From Elusimicrobiota bacterium (lineage in GTDB: Bacteria > Elusimicrobiota > Elusimicrobia > UBA1565), in assembly GCA_041660925.1 (NCBI GenBank), contig JBAZVI010000006.1:124001-188000 (forward strand): a stretch of DNA of 64,000 nt, given 5' to 3'. The notes under the pieces are model-generated. The model did not search any database, was not told the DNA's origin, and worked only from the letters and a program-made list of their open reading frames with translations. This document shows, one piece after another, positions 12,001 through 18,074 of this stretch. The number at the start of each line of letters is the position of its first letter. Position 1 is the first letter of the stretch. The translations under genes were made by a program, and so were the position numbers.

Positions 12001-13957
12001 TGGGCGTGATCTCGTAGTAGCTTCCGATGAACGCCACCTGCTCCCAGGCCCCCCAGCCGCCCGCGGTGCGCGAGGAGTGGACGATGCTCTCGTACGCCCC
12101 GGTCCCCGCGCCCTGCCGGTGCTGAGCGACGACGTGCGGGATGTCGTCCTTGTCGACGACGAGCGCGGGATAGAGCGTGTCGGCGGAGTCATAGGATATG
12201 TCGATGTAAGGGCCGAAGCCGGGGCTCGTCGCCGAGCGCGAGGAGTAGCGTACGCGGCCCTGCTCGCTGCCGTTGTCCTGCCCGTACCAGGCCACGTGCA
12301 ATCCGTCCAGACTGTCGACGGCGATCGCGGGTCGGACCTCGATGCCGTTATAAGCATTGTAGGGGAGGACCTGATAGGAGGACCACCCGGAAGTCCCGGG
12401 AGCGGCCGCCTGCACGTAGGCGACCTTCCCCTCGGGGCCGCTGGCGTCGATGACCGTGCTGTAGGCGGCGAAGACGACGTGGATCTTATCCGTCGAGTCG
12501 ATGGCGAGCGCCGGGTCGGTCTGGTCGCCGACGGGCGAGGGGATGTTCTCGATGGGCGCCGCGGTCGTGTCCGCCCAGGTCGCGCCGTTGTCGGTCGAGC
12601 GCGCGAGGAAGATGCGCTTGCCGCCGCCGTACGCCTTCGAGTGCGCGAGGTAGAGGTCGCCGTTGGAGGCGCGCGCCATGCTGCGCTGGCTGTTGTAGGT
12701 CGGGTGGTCCAGCACCGCGCTCGTGGTGATGACGACGCCCGTGCCGGCGCCCGCCGACCCGTTCACGTTCAGGCGCTTCGTGACGAAGTCGGGGCCGGCG
12801 TCGCCGCCGACGAAGACCTGGCTCGAGGAGGCCACGGCCATCGAGCGGCCGCCGCCGCTGGCGGTCGGAAGCCGGTAGAGGTTTCCGATCCCATCGTAGC
12901 GGTAGCGGTAGGTGTCCACCCCGCAGGAGGCCAGCACGTGCCCGGTCACGGTGTCCACGCCCACGGACCAGAGGAACGGGATGCCCGCGACCGCCGCAGT
13001 GGACTGGAGGCCGAGGCCCGCAGAAGGATCGTAGACGACGAGGACCGAATCGGAGACGGGGCCGTTGGTGGCGAGGCCGACGGCGTAGAGCAGCCCGTCC
13101 GGCGCGCGCACGATGTCGTTGCCCTTGAAAGACCGTGCGTCGAAGCCGACCGAGGTCATCGCCGTGGGGGCGGCGAGGCTGAGGTCCGCGACTTCGCCGT
13201 TCCACTTGTAGAGCTCGAAGCGGTTCTGGACGTTGGCCGGGCTCGTGCCGGTCGAGAAGCCCAGCTCGAAGATGACCTCGCCGAGGCTGTCGTCGATGGC
13301 GAAGCGCGAGCGGGCGTTGTACACGTTGTTGATGTAGCTCGTGACGACGCGCAGCTCCGTGCCGGTGCCGCCGAGCAGGACCGAGGCGTTGAAGCGGCTG
13401 AGGAACACCTGGTTCGCGTTGAAGCTGAGGGTGAAGGCCTTCTCGGTCCCGGACTTCCGGATCCCGACCGCCTGGGCGCTGCCGGCGATGCTGTGCGAGG
13501 TGAGGAAGACGAGGTTCGCGTCGAACTTGTAGAGGGCGCTGGTGGCGCTGCTCGCAGCGACTTCGCCGACGACGTAGAGGTTGCCGGCGGAGTCGAGGGC
13601 GGCGTCGTAGGCGCGGTCGTTGGCGCTCTCGTGGACCGTCCGGGAGGCCACCATCGCGCCGAACAGGTCGTACTTCACGATGGTCCAGTCCTCGTTGGCG
13701 CCGCCGGTCGTCTGGTAGCCGACGGCATACAGGTACGGGGTGCCGGAGACCGTGGAGAGGACGACCTTGTTCAGCTCGTCGAAGTAGCCGCTGTCGTAGA
13801 CCGCGCCGCCCGCCTGTGAGAAGTCGCCGGTGAAGGACTGCGCGCGCGCGGGAGCGGAAAGGAAGGGGAGGAGGAGGAACCCCGCCGCTATAGCGGCGGA
13901 GAAAAGGTGGCAGACGGCCCTGAGGGCCGCCCGCGGAGCACCTGCTCGGCGTGGCAT
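1..13957 (-). CDS. Giant exported multidomain surface protein, C-terminus beyond the window
   Basis: Reading leftward from the ATG at 13957, I checked in-frame triplets for TAA, TAG and TGA and found none down to position 1, so at least 4652 codons are open and the stop lies outside. The start gives a clear signal peptide (Arg-rich n-region, hydrophobic core, ending PARAQ near residue 40). Residues ~45-700 read as beta-propeller-like sequence with GNLYVVGE-type blades. Two W-x-G...NW-x-GG..P.PG beta-solenoid-like modules lie near 11500 and 7000. More propeller-like sequence covers roughly 8600-10500. Two LecA/PA-IL-like galactose-binding domains (LGALVGRVG...NDSDYMNN) lie near 7080-7330 and 4735-4940, and fibronectin-III-like domains at about 2640-3720. 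At least ten D-x-N-x-NG-type Ca-binding-like motifs punctuate the second half, the last ones every 100-200 residues. It is probably an adhesin or surface-layer component. The function is inferred; the reading frame is solid. Confidence 0.9.
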   Translation of the reverse strand, partial: MPRRAGAPRAALRAVCHLFSAAIAAGFLLLPFLSAPARAQSFTGDFSQAGGAVYDSGYFDELNKVVLSTVSGTPYLYAVGYQTTGGANEDWTIVKYDLFGAMVASRTVHESANDRAYDAALDSAGNLYVVGEVAASSATSALYKFDANLVFLTSHSIAGSAQAVGIRKSGTEKAFTLSFNANQVFLSRFNASVLLGGTGTELRVVTSYINNVYNARSRFAIDDSLGEVIFELGFSTGTSPANVQNRFELYKWNGEVADLSLAAPTAMTSVGFDARSFKGNDIVRAPDGLLYAVGLATNGPVSDSVLVVYDPSAGLGLQSTAAVAGIPFLWSVGVDTVTGHVLASCGVDTYRYRYDGIGNLYRLPTASGGGRSMAVASSSQVFVGGDAGPDFVTKRLNVNGSAGAGTGVVITTSAVLDHPTYNSQRSMARASNGDLYLAHSKAYGGGKRIFLARSTDNGATWADTTAAPIENIPSPVGDQTDPALAIDSTDKIHVVFAAYSTVIDASGPEGKVAYVQAAAPGTSGWSSYQVLPYNAYNGIEVRPAIAVDSLDGLHVAWYGQDNGSEQGRVRYSSRSATSPGFGPYIDISYDSADTLYPALVVDKDDIPHVVAQHRQGAGTGAYESIVHSSRTAGGWGAWEQVAFIGSYYEITPSVVVDSSNGLHVAWTGTDGTFQQNYQIKYASKTVFAPAWNSFVQVTNIPTAPQYSPSLTLDAANKLYVVWTGSDVVSDVNVKISSCVGGAWAGWWANLTSGAGDRRHAATRWAGYANNGGQLDVSWVEDGGGSGVLRALHDTRATLPTGFSVSTTGVTRVWNGSGGDTLVSNGANWVGGVAPQPGDSIQFGASPTGITMDAGIAIASTTLMPNFTSTITITASFENLLDFYASTSAMGAVHFGSNEIKFGGNIDISSSVVFYMDTSTLTFNGAGNQSMRRRGGVGPIEAGNQIIQKPAGTRITMGSDAILYGNFTMLSGTFTTTYSAVFKGDMRQSGGYFDVPNATGVFSGTTPQTMQVTGGMGTPFKAVRVTNPTEFVVDAPLTTALFEVLVGSVTVKFHHRIGAPPYYDFQISSFVVDASGYETPATLRSMTKGSAWRLLGLSSYTVRNAVIEDSDASSYAPGILAERSHDGGGRNKNWTFFDYSGNFAGTGPRIAKRSGGVDLALKTLVDPVNSWVYSITLSFSSTPFGTSAMQDTLVSKYDLTGTVLLSSRSLSALTMDGGASAIDSAGNLFVSMRSADNSTVGIYELDSSLNIVNMVYLDTSSFHSVEAILATGSYVYAAGQSQTWGRTEFIRLNAAGLTPVNNYSYYAPSTMGLNGLSRDLDGNLYFLVAGNTDARLVKISPALAVLNERMVSADLGSQAEGHDIQVLGNGLFLATFNPSGDQIFVKKYDLNLNPLGNAYAVTNASAAYERVLDLATDGSDLYLGGTVNGPSFAAFRFSPILQLISSATYAAGNGQLYGLTVSTGQQVYLAGTVPGTDLDALLGRRTLAGTPPAVGVGYNGLAAFFSYNKLFASITKDNLVYEYTNPTFPVNTSGTMPRSVIRPGAMALDSLSNLWVSAANQVAAPYNDRLVRITYTGAGMHATSTSAVLSAALRDPSAIAFQSGNGDLWVANRGPAGSPSFASIVHFSNLGTLPTPSYGDSAVSTFATSAYVYRPTGLAFDGAGNLWAASASSGVIRMFPNSSNFIGNAPVSTLTAVAHPYALAFDQMNGNLFVSDTDTDLPPGNGKLWVFKNKGTLGSPNLDTTPTLLQSGVDVLGMTFREMTANAPLYGSDFASDSVIQLSTAIPVPPRITGGITGTVSYSGTYAGASSPARFYVVVSTQWPEFNTMTSYEANAGVLTGAFEIPDLEAPNTYYAFAFISLDGTFNEPGPFEPQGTYHYSVQTSTGLEPLPIFVTANSTAANVSIGLRDVFLASVTVTNNSVQQGDLRVQVWRGVPDAAQPYRALEDSWAAYGVTNFDYFTSLSTNDASIPYYFRAYVDSNHNYGYDSGEDVSVSSGPIAALTSGTTYPVELTISPSPGGTLFVSTMNLAPASLPTSAMDVPMLRLTLAASGGNVQWNSLNLGLLGDAPPWNVQARVYRDENGDGTFQNGTDWQIGSVYFSGNPPTAQVLFWSTQTITASSQNYFVGLNYWNVPAGGLIGVGIDSPERFGIGYGEIAPQPALYPVDSGMSRLRLTLAARPTDGGYSYPGANPNPWGGFDSGVFLQPGQNVQVLAAGTWGTGDYAASGADGVGSNGGLDPALPLGALVGRVGSGAWFLIGSSATFAATQSGTLWLAMNDSDYMNNFGQLNVEIGLVASNVTRTWLGSSGLGPNASYDANWQGGAKPLPGEKVLFDGAVSTQPCLWDIYGANLGVLTLKSNYTGTVEVTNPMGGYLNLDFSSNVYVQGGRLRVGNSAEISVAGRLEVTGGGILDVSGTSARVRFSRKGLLVKGGGTVRSAGVENWGGPTLQSLDTMSRFFFTVDDGTIDFRNSAGLEIANAETVVIGTYTYCANLEKLRFNDWVTTPARTTPAMKLYIDQVITRTFTGLQFGWGFPVNIDATGAIPGSVITAQDATGERRGSPYEVDPNGVIYWNPDGGGTAQISGTISLSGSPVDDYTVLATTSPEPNGGETIYSATQLSAVGAYSLNTLQAPNTYYVFAWRGPSWAHPEGHTARGGWLHAGLARSEPVFVANGTNLSNIDITLSAWGGVNGWVNNNSSQFGPVRVQPWIGDPATPAVSTRSLSAQLASWGGSYEFGAPAGADQVLAFVDVNGNGLADPFEAQSTAAVSAVVAGSTRVVGNFTLTGGGTAPGGYLSLSTSALHPGALSMSGSNPLIRLDLYNASPSSAATLSALKYDLVHGDLSHSNMVELWRDANGNGVIDTYMPAGGMPEDNDSMVGSLTMTPTADVSSGALTFWNPQTVPASSTRTYLLSLNLMGGMNGTFPAPVDLSMSATYFTMGQGTMLAQPSMYPVHTGLLPVRFSISAMENAGYNGPNSGGMDTGLQVDPGLAVTVSATGTWTVGSGLTGPGGHAGTGNQGVSPDANIGELMGRVGGWEWGSNWVRIGTGTTFTANQSGRLFLAANDYSGDYYNNSGRLFVDYSVSGTTTAFINGAVFYPGGVTSGNLIVRAVQPWAYPPFVSTVTLPMGSGTPVAGGRTYAFSISGLPQNSYRVEAELSVDVAKNAKTEREFYCQANSTTTVALTIPLGFGSIAGTVNYPSTGTTTWGDYIILAATHTNMQGEVDFVGIHSQSSSGAYTMSGLPSPATYYLLSYRGYLGGKPNGADALGFYGVSTATFVDLISGAWAPVFVDTGAAVTGKDIALFDHGAVSGQMTKHASVPDDKPIIAIVGHGFFGKPGYRFENQNYLDQSPGMAMMTNRWYQVGLLSADADYSVFMFSDANGNGQYDTGELFGQSANLVSVPVGGYANADVYIAAASAPGGVTGFTGTPLSSATLHWSWDAAPGAVSYKLLSSTGGSLVQVSASTTTYDQWFSTANYVSPFVAIRAANAQGDGAASTPLSPLATLAVTPGAVTELFTGVSSAAFTWSYQGNSTSPATTYEVRRATSPSAPYALLFLSTGAPVLDLSVAPSQTYHYRVRALNYNGVQSSTYSAYSAVTPTASGPSAAGLITYAGRQAGSVLVHAYATSTFTGAPVRISTLPSGGQLPYYLSLSGGTTYWLRAFVDADGNGLRGLGEDFGQYVTSVAVAGAPIGSRDFSIAVDTMPPASPVGVVATAGIGKVLLTWNAPTRNYNNTTLSDLAAYRVQRTTYSAGTFATITTSTVFGTTGAVAGTLYTDPAPASGAMNYYRVLAVDYGQNQSLPSGVISAQPSLGGTISGDFQYVGVSTYGVNRVRISTSPDAAVSFYAETTLTPFSFTGLPDGSYYLRGFRDLNGDNQQDAAVEPSGTYGGISAPFPIPIANGNAVPGTRVNICDRTAIAPNSQQNGTIGFSDCVALDQGPSYYTDIYTFRVGGGAAGSIGLGTDVEIRLESGANPNRLFLLAPDGNVVAQDNRTGGAYIRHTVNTAGIYRIEPTSFDPAMTFPYALRLNVVGGFNASIGGTLSYAGSRPGRYYVQVFTSPDTSAFPVRLSSFTAAGAYSVSGMPDGTYYLRAYKDANSNGVRDRGEPAAVYGVSDSSPTRINIVGGVVTPAAIDLSVLDPVGGRISGQLLREGSAAGTIRVAVGTYYCPTCTHDFTEVAFTTLPAAGAYALDFIAPATNYAVRAYLDQNASDSLDGLETAVSSSPVTVSPNSTTTLNLLLRDMGTGASGNSSLVATIAYPTLPSTGPFYVGIGADSELQYIPYYVILSSAGTFLKTGILGNTTYYIGAFLDRNGNGSPDRELGEPMGGLELPNGDSLPLYVPASSSVVVSTTLTLTDPPTGSVFGQVTYNGSAPLGQSLRVQAWNPQTSGGEWNWAQATIERVAGQNTYPYRLDFLGAATSYSLMAYVDANGSGRSDFGEPMSQYGQTTCMGNGPCYGSPVTVSTGAGTMPTYGINIEVRDPGSYGNNFSNVGQIEAGVVYLGVQGGPVFIRVYDNATLTGAPRWTQRLDAPAGPGDFRYRFTDLPYNTTFYFDAFRDPTGTGVFNPAFQPYASLGSAMLTQFHDHAGVWGGILTDRGAGGSVNSFGGTLSTATGGVRFDGGATDLGIDLAVDNVSGGGPYAYVLGTTLQNTGT

Positions 13958-14102
13958 TCTCGGCGTTCGCTTCAACCCACGGCTTCCCGGAAACGCGGTC
14001 TAAGCTACGGTCTTGATTGTACCACAACGGACCCGCGATTTCCTCACGACTTGCGTCACAGCGACAAAAGTCACAAACGGCACGGACCGGACGGACGGCG
14101 CG
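13958..14102 (-). promoter_or_regulatory. Upstream region of the giant gene
   Basis: This 145-nt gap separates the barrel gene stop from the giant gene. On the minus strand it contains TACAAT (forward 14014-14019), a good -10 match, about 55 nt before the ATG. I see no convincing -35 at the right spacing. The giant gene may therefore have its own promoter as well as read-through from the FecR/barrel operon. Confidence 0.35.
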
Positions 14103-15368
14103 TCAATAATCGTACGTAAAGCCGAAAAGATAGCTGGAGGTGTTGTAAGAGTATTTGTAGGTCTTCTCGTACGTCATGTTCGAGCGCGCCATCAGGAAGT
14201 TCGCCTGCGCGTTGAGCCGGAAGTGCGGGGCGACGGGATAGGAGTAGTTCATCCCGACGAGATAGCGGCTCTGGTACTGCGCGGAGTCCTGATAGAGCCC
14301 GTTGGCGTCCTGGACGAGGCGGCCGGCATACTGCGTCCGCGACCACGTCATGGCGAGCCCGGCGGTCTGCGGCATCTTCATGTCGTCGCCCCAGGCCACC
14401 GAGACGCTCGGGCCCATCGAGTACTGGGTATAGCTGTAGGAGTCCGGCACGTACTTCGTCTGGCCGGCGTCATAGGTGTTCTGGTTGGAGCCGTTGTACG
14501 CGAGGCCGAGCTGGAAGCCCCCGGTGACGCGGACCGTGTCGGAGCGGAAGCTGCGCGGATAGGTGGCGCCCAGGCCGGCGCTCTGGCTGAAATCCTGCCG
14601 GTTCGCGTTCTTGTACTGCCCCGCCGCGTCGACGAGCTTCTGGTCCGGGAACTTCTGCCAGAGGAGGCTGTAGGAGGCCGAGAGAGAGACTTTCGGGTCG
14701 TCGTAAGGATAGGGCCGGGTCAGGGTGACGCTGACCTGGTTGTTGATCGTGTCGAGCACGTTCTTCCCCGCGGTCTCGCGGCCGAGCGGGTTGCCCAGCG
14801 GGTCGGTCCCGGACTTGGACTCGAGCGACTGATAGTTCGGGAAGCGCACGTAGTAGAAGTCGTAGCCGACGCGCAGCGAGAAGGGGTCGCGGTAGACCTT
14901 CTCCCCCTCGAAGCCGACGCCGAACTTCTGGTAGTCGAAAAGGCCCTTCCCCCAGGCCTCGTCGCGGGTCTCCTTGAGGAGCTCGTGCTTGTAGCTCACC
15001 GAAGGCTTGATCTTCCAGTCCGTGCCCGCGATCGCGCGCAGAGCCGAGAGCCCGAGGCGGTTGTCGAACTGCTGCTGGAAGAGCGTGCCGGAACCCACCG
15101 CGTCGGTGACGGCCTTCGTTCCCTTATAGTAGCCGCTGTAGGTCGGCAGCAGGGTCCACCCGCTGTCGAGCTTCACGGCCGGAGTGACGTTGGCCGAGAC
15201 GTTCGCGTTCATGCGGCTCTTGTCCCCGGCGAAGAAGTACTGCCCCCCCATAAGCGAGAGGTTGTACATGGGGACGTACTCGACGGCCCGGGCTGCGGTC
15301 GCCATCAAAAGAAGGAGCCCTGCGCAGCCGCGCAGGGTCCGGTTGAGTCTCGTCTGGAGGCGGTTCAA
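14103..15368 (-). CDS. Outer-membrane beta-barrel protein
   Basis: This is a 421-residue protein. The signal peptide (MNRLQTRLNRT... ending ATAARA near residue 28) is followed by a chain of alternating polar/aromatic strands rich in Tyr, Ser and Gly, such as FSLRVGYDFYYVRF and VSLSASYSLLW. The C-terminus is the aromatic-ended FGFTYDY, the usual end of an outer-membrane barrel recognised by the BAM complex. No plug or enzymatic domain is apparent. It begins 19 nt after the FecR-domain gene and is probably co-transcribed with it. Lying between that gene and the giant exported protein, it could anchor or export its neighbour, but nothing in the sequence proves this. The exact family is unrecognised. 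Confidence 0.8.
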   Translation of the reverse strand: MNRLQTRLNRTLRGCAGLLLLMATAARAVEYVPMYNLSLMGGQYFFAGDKSRMNANVSANVTPAVKLDSGWTLLPTYSGYYKGTKAVTDAVGSGTLFQQQFDNRLGLSALRAIAGTDWKIKPSVSYKHELLKETRDEAWGKGLFDYQKFGVGFEGEKVYRDPFSLRVGYDFYYVRFPNYQSLESKSGTDPLGNPLGRETAGKNVLDTINNQVSVTLTRPYPYDDPKVSLSASYSLLWQKFPDQKLVDAAGQYKNANRQDFSQSAGLGATYPRSFRSDTVRVTGGFQLGLAYNGSNQNTYDAGQTKYVPDSYSYTQYSMGPSVSVAWGDDMKMPQTAGLAMTWSRTQYAGRLVQDANGLYQDSAQYQSRYLVGMNYSYPVAPHFRLNAQANFLMARSNMTYEKTYKYSYNTSSYLFGFTYDY

Positions 15369-15387
15369 ATCGTTTCCCTGTCTCTTA

Positions 15388-17040
15388 TTAAGGAATGAGT
15401 CCCGACTCGATGAGGATCTTCGGCTCGAAGACCAGGTCGATGCGGCGGCCGCCGAACTCCGAGGCGGTGATGATCTGCTGATAGTTCCACTTCAGGAGCG
15501 TCGCCTTATACGCGGAGCCGCTCGTGGCACCGGAGAAGGCCGAGAACGGAGCGACCTTGCCCGCGTCGTCGATGACGTAGGTGTCGTACTTGTCCCATTT
15601 CGACCCGTCGCCGTTCTTCGAGTAGATGATGTAGTGGAAGAGGCCGCTGTCGCGGTAGCCGGTGCAGTTGTCGAGAGTATCGCAGTTCGGCGAGCGGAGC
15701 ACGGAAGTCACGTTATTCACCGTGCGCTGGTCGCCCACGCCGTTGGAGTCGCCCATGCTCTGGACGCCTCCGCAGCCAAAGCCGACGCCTCCCGCCGTGC
15801 AATTCGCCCCGCCCGCAGCCGCATTGTAGGCGCCGACGGCCGAGGTCCACGTGTTGTGGTTCTGACCGTTGTAGGCGAGGGAGTAGGTGTCGTAAAGAGC
15901 GGCCCAGAAGCTGGTGTTCGCGTTGCGCCCCGGATTGGCGCCGGCGGTGTCGGCGGTCGGAGCGGAAACGGAAGCGTAATCGTTCTTTGCCGCATCGAAA
16001 GCGAACGTCACCTCATCCCCCGAGACCTGATTGTTGTTCAGGTCGACCAGGTGACCGCCGCTCGCCGTCTCGACGACGCTGTCCTGCGTGTTCGAGTAGC
16101 CGGTCTTGAAGTCGGTGACCCAGTAGTCGCAGGGGGCGCCGACGCAGCCGGGGACCTGGCGCAGCGCGACGCTGAGGTCGTCGGGGAGCGCCTTATTGAA
16201 GGTGCCCTGTCGGAAGAAGTAGTCGAAGCGGTCGGCGCGCTCGTTGAGGACGACGAACTTGTAGGTGTCGGCGGCCGGGCGGATGATGTACTCCTCGATG
16301 CGCACGCGGTAGCCGTTGACGTCCACCATCGCCTTGCCCTGCTGGTAGACGGCGTTCTTCTGCTCGAGGGCGGCGGCGGCCTGGACCTCCTCCTTCGTCA
16401 TCTCGAGGCCGACCTCCCGCTTGAGCGCCTGGCGCTCCTTGGAGTCGGCGGGCCCGCCGTCGTCGGCCTTGCCTCCGATGGCCCCGACGCGGCCGACGCC
16501 TCCCTGGTCCACGTCCACGCGCTGGCCTTCCTTGAGGAGGACCTCGCTGCCGCGGTTGTCGGCGACGCCGAGCGAGCCCTTGAAGAGGTCGACCGAAGTG
16601 CGTCCGTCGTCGCGGACGCTCACGTCGAACTCGGTGCCGCGCACGGAGCAGACCGCGGTCGGGGTGCGCACGGAGAAGCGGCGGCTGAGGACCTTCGAGA
16701 CCATGGCCTTCATCCAGCCGACGCCGATGCGCATGCGCGCGTCGTTGGCCGCGGCGTTCTCGAGCTGGAAGGAGCTGCGCGGGCCGATCTCGACGCGGGA
16801 GCCGTCGTCGAAGGTGAGCACCGCGCGCGCGCCGGGGTCGGTCTTGAGCTCCTCGCCGGGCTGGACCTCGCGGTTGACGGCGACCTCGTTCCAGAGCACG
16901 GAGCCGGTCCCGCGCAGATAGACCTTGCCTTCGACGGAGGTCAGGGTGACGGCGGCGGCGGCGGGGAGACAGAAAAGGAGGGCGAATAACGAAGCGCCCA
17001 ATAGAGGAAGGGTGCGGCGGGCCTCGGCGTGGTTTGGCAT
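15388..17040 (-). CDS. FecR-domain periplasmic protein
   Basis: This is a 550-residue protein with a signal peptide ending near PAAAA (residue ~29). Residues ~33-175 match the FecR fold: VEGKVYLRGTGS, VQPGEELKTDPGARAVLTFDDGSRVEIGPRSSFQLE, FSVRTPTAVCSVRGTEFDVSV, and VLLKEGQRVDV. Residues ~185-260 are charged and probably helical. The C-terminal half is Asn/Gly/Tyr-rich with several cysteines and is not recognised. Classical FecR is a membrane anti-sigma signal protein. This version is soluble and exported, with no transmembrane helix or sigma-factor partner in view, so a structural or cell-surface role beside the barrel is more likely. It has its own strong promoter and leads the operon. Confidence 0.85.
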   Translation of the reverse strand: MPNHAEARRTLPLLGASLFALLFCLPAAAAVTLTSVEGKVYLRGTGSVLWNEVAVNREVQPGEELKTDPGARAVLTFDDGSRVEIGPRSSFQLENAAANDARMRIGVGWMKAMVSKVLSRRFSVRTPTAVCSVRGTEFDVSVRDDGRTSVDLFKGSLGVADNRGSEVLLKEGQRVDVDQGGVGRVGAIGGKADDGGPADSKERQALKREVGLEMTKEEVQAAAALEQKNAVYQQGKAMVDVNGYRVRIEEYIIRPAADTYKFVVLNERADRFDYFFRQGTFNKALPDDLSVALRQVPGCVGAPCDYWVTDFKTGYSNTQDSVVETASGGHLVDLNNNQVSGDEVTFAFDAAKNDYASVSAPTADTAGANPGRNANTSFWAALYDTYSLAYNGQNHNTWTSAVGAYNAAAGGANCTAGGVGFGCGGVQSMGDSNGVGDQRTVNNVTSVLRSPNCDTLDNCTGYRDSGLFHYIIYSKNGDGSKWDKYDTYVIDDAGKVAPFSAFSGATSGSAYKATLLKWNYQQIITASEFGGRRIDLVFEPKILIESGLIP

Positions 17041-17061
17041 CGCTCGCGCAGCTACGTTGAG

Positions 17062-17090
17062 AGTCTAGCAGTGGACCTCGGACCTGTCAA
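17062..17090 (-). promoter_or_regulatory. Sigma-70 promoter of the FecR-domain gene
   Basis: On the minus strand TTGACA (forward 17085-17090) is followed after exactly 17 nt by TAGACT (forward 17062-17067). The -35 is a full consensus match and the -10 matches 4 of 6. The start codon is 21 nt downstream of the hexamer. Confidence 0.85.
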
Positions 17091-17158
17091 GCCGACGGCA
17101 ATGTGACAATGGTCGCGTACGGTATAAACAGCTCGCCCTCCCGCACGGGCCGCCGTGC

Positions 17159-17164
17159 TATAAT
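17159..17164 (+). promoter_or_regulatory. -10 box of the MscS-like gene
   Basis: A perfect TATAAT ends 6 nt before the ATG at 17171, so transcription should start at or next to the start codon. The -35 region is poor. Confidence 0.6.
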
Positions 17165-17170
17165 CAGCCC

Positions 17171-17860
17171 ATGATGAACCAGGACTTCGTCCAGCTCGTC
17201 GCCGACCCGTTCCGCGTGGTTCTGCACCGCGTCCTCTCGCAGGTGCCGAGCTTCGCCGCCGCCTTCCTCTTCGTCCTCATCGGGCTCTTCGTGGCCCGGC
17301 TGCTGCGCTCGGTCGTCGAGCGCGCCCTGGAGCGGGCCAAGATCGACGACGCCGTCCAGAAGGTCGGCGTCGGAGAGGTCCTCGCGCGCCTGGGCATGGG
17401 AAAGTCGCTGGGCTACGTCGTCGGCTTCCTCGTCTACTGGTTCGTCCTCTTCGCCTTCTTCGTCTCGGCGGCCAACGCCGTGAACCTGGCGGCCGTCTCC
17501 GAGCTCCTCGAGCGCTTCATGCTCTTCCTCCCCTCGGTCATCGCGGCCATCCTCATCCTCTTCGGCGGGCTCATGTTCGCCCGCTTCCTCTCGCAGGTCG
17601 TGGCCAACGCCTCCTCCGCCAACGACATCCGCGGCGGGGACGTCCTCGCCAAGGCGGCGTACGTCGTCATCGTCGTCTTCTCGACGCTCATGGCGATGGA
17701 GCAGCTCGGCATCCAGATGCTGCTGCTCGCCTCCAGCGTGCAGATCATCCTGGCCTCGCTCGGTCTGGCCTTCGCGCTGGCCTTCGGCCTCGGCGGCAAG
17801 GAGGTCGCGGCGGAGATCATCAGGGACATATTGAAGCGGGACGTGCACCCGCACAAGTAA
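17171..17860 (+). CDS. MscS-related conserved transmembrane-helix protein
   Basis: This 229-residue integral membrane protein has about five hydrophobic segments (around residues 22-42, 75-97, 105-130, 155-170 and 175-200). The repeated pattern of a long hydrophobic helix followed by SVVERALERAKIDDAVQKVGV... is typical of the conserved TM-helix repeat associated with mechanosensitive channels. It lacks the MscS beta-domain and ends with a short basic tail (ILKRDVHPHK). It stands alone on the plus strand between two minus-strand operons. ATGATG at 17171 offers two adjacent starts. It may be a pore-forming or stress-related membrane protein; channel activity is inferred only from family resemblance. 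Confidence 0.75.
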   Translation: MMNQDFVQLVADPFRVVLHRVLSQVPSFAAAFLFVLIGLFVARLLRSVVERALERAKIDDAVQKVGVGEVLARLGMGKSLGYVVGFLVYWFVLFAFFVSAANAVNLAAVSELLERFMLFLPSVIAAILILFGGLMFARFLSQVVANASSANDIRGGDVLAKAAYVVIVVFSTLMAMEQLGIQMLLLASSVQIILASLGLAFALAFGLGGKEVAAEIIRDILKRDVHPHK

Positions 17861-17862
17861 CC

Positions 17863-17906
17863 TCCCTTCCCCACTGCCTTCCACCACGGGGAAGGGCAGG
17901 GAAGGG
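17863..17906. repeat. GC-rich intergenic palindrome, copy 1
   Basis: The arms are CCTTCCC...TGCC and GGCAGGGAAGG, around an inner CTTCC/GGAAG pair. It shares the order ACTGCC-palindrome-GGGC(A/T)GGGA with the copies at 31691, 51985 and 52090. Confidence 0.6.
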
Positions 17907-17920
17907 GGCGGACGCAAAAA

Positions 17921-17946
17921 AGAAGGCCCGCGAAAGCGGGCCTTCT
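17921..17946. terminator. Bidirectional intrinsic terminator
   Basis: An 11-bp perfect stem (AGAAGGCCCGC / GCGGGCCTTCT) closes a GAAA tetraloop and is flanked by A-rich and T-rich tracts on opposite sides. It can serve the MscS-like gene on the plus strand and the rpsU-dnaG-rpoD operon on the minus strand. The same GGCCCGC core recurs at 52022 and 58388. Confidence 0.85.
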
Positions 17947-18041
17947 TCTTTTTCATCAGCTCTCCCCCCTCCTACACCTCGCCGGCACCCCGGCGCTGAA
18001 AGTGCCGGGACCGGGCGATTAGGGAAGCCTTATAGCCCAGA

Positions 18042-18055
18042 CTCCCCGAGGGGAG
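18042..18055. repeat. GC-rich intergenic palindrome, copy 2
   Basis: CTCCCC-ga-GGGGAG is followed by a G-rich tract. It is a short, partial member of the intergenic palindrome family, downstream of the small membrane-protein gene. Confidence 0.45.
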
Positions 18056-18074
18056 AGGAGGGGCGGAAGGGGAG

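Noticed and set aside
10796..13819. Plus-strand open frame of 1007 codons
   Set aside because: Antisense shadow of the giant gene's N-terminal propeller, with the same composition artefact.
12486..14027. Minus-strand open frame of 513 codons overlapping the giant gene's start
   Set aside because: Its C-terminal part is Arg/Pro/His-rich frame-shadow, while the giant gene's frame gives a proper signal peptide and propeller repeats.
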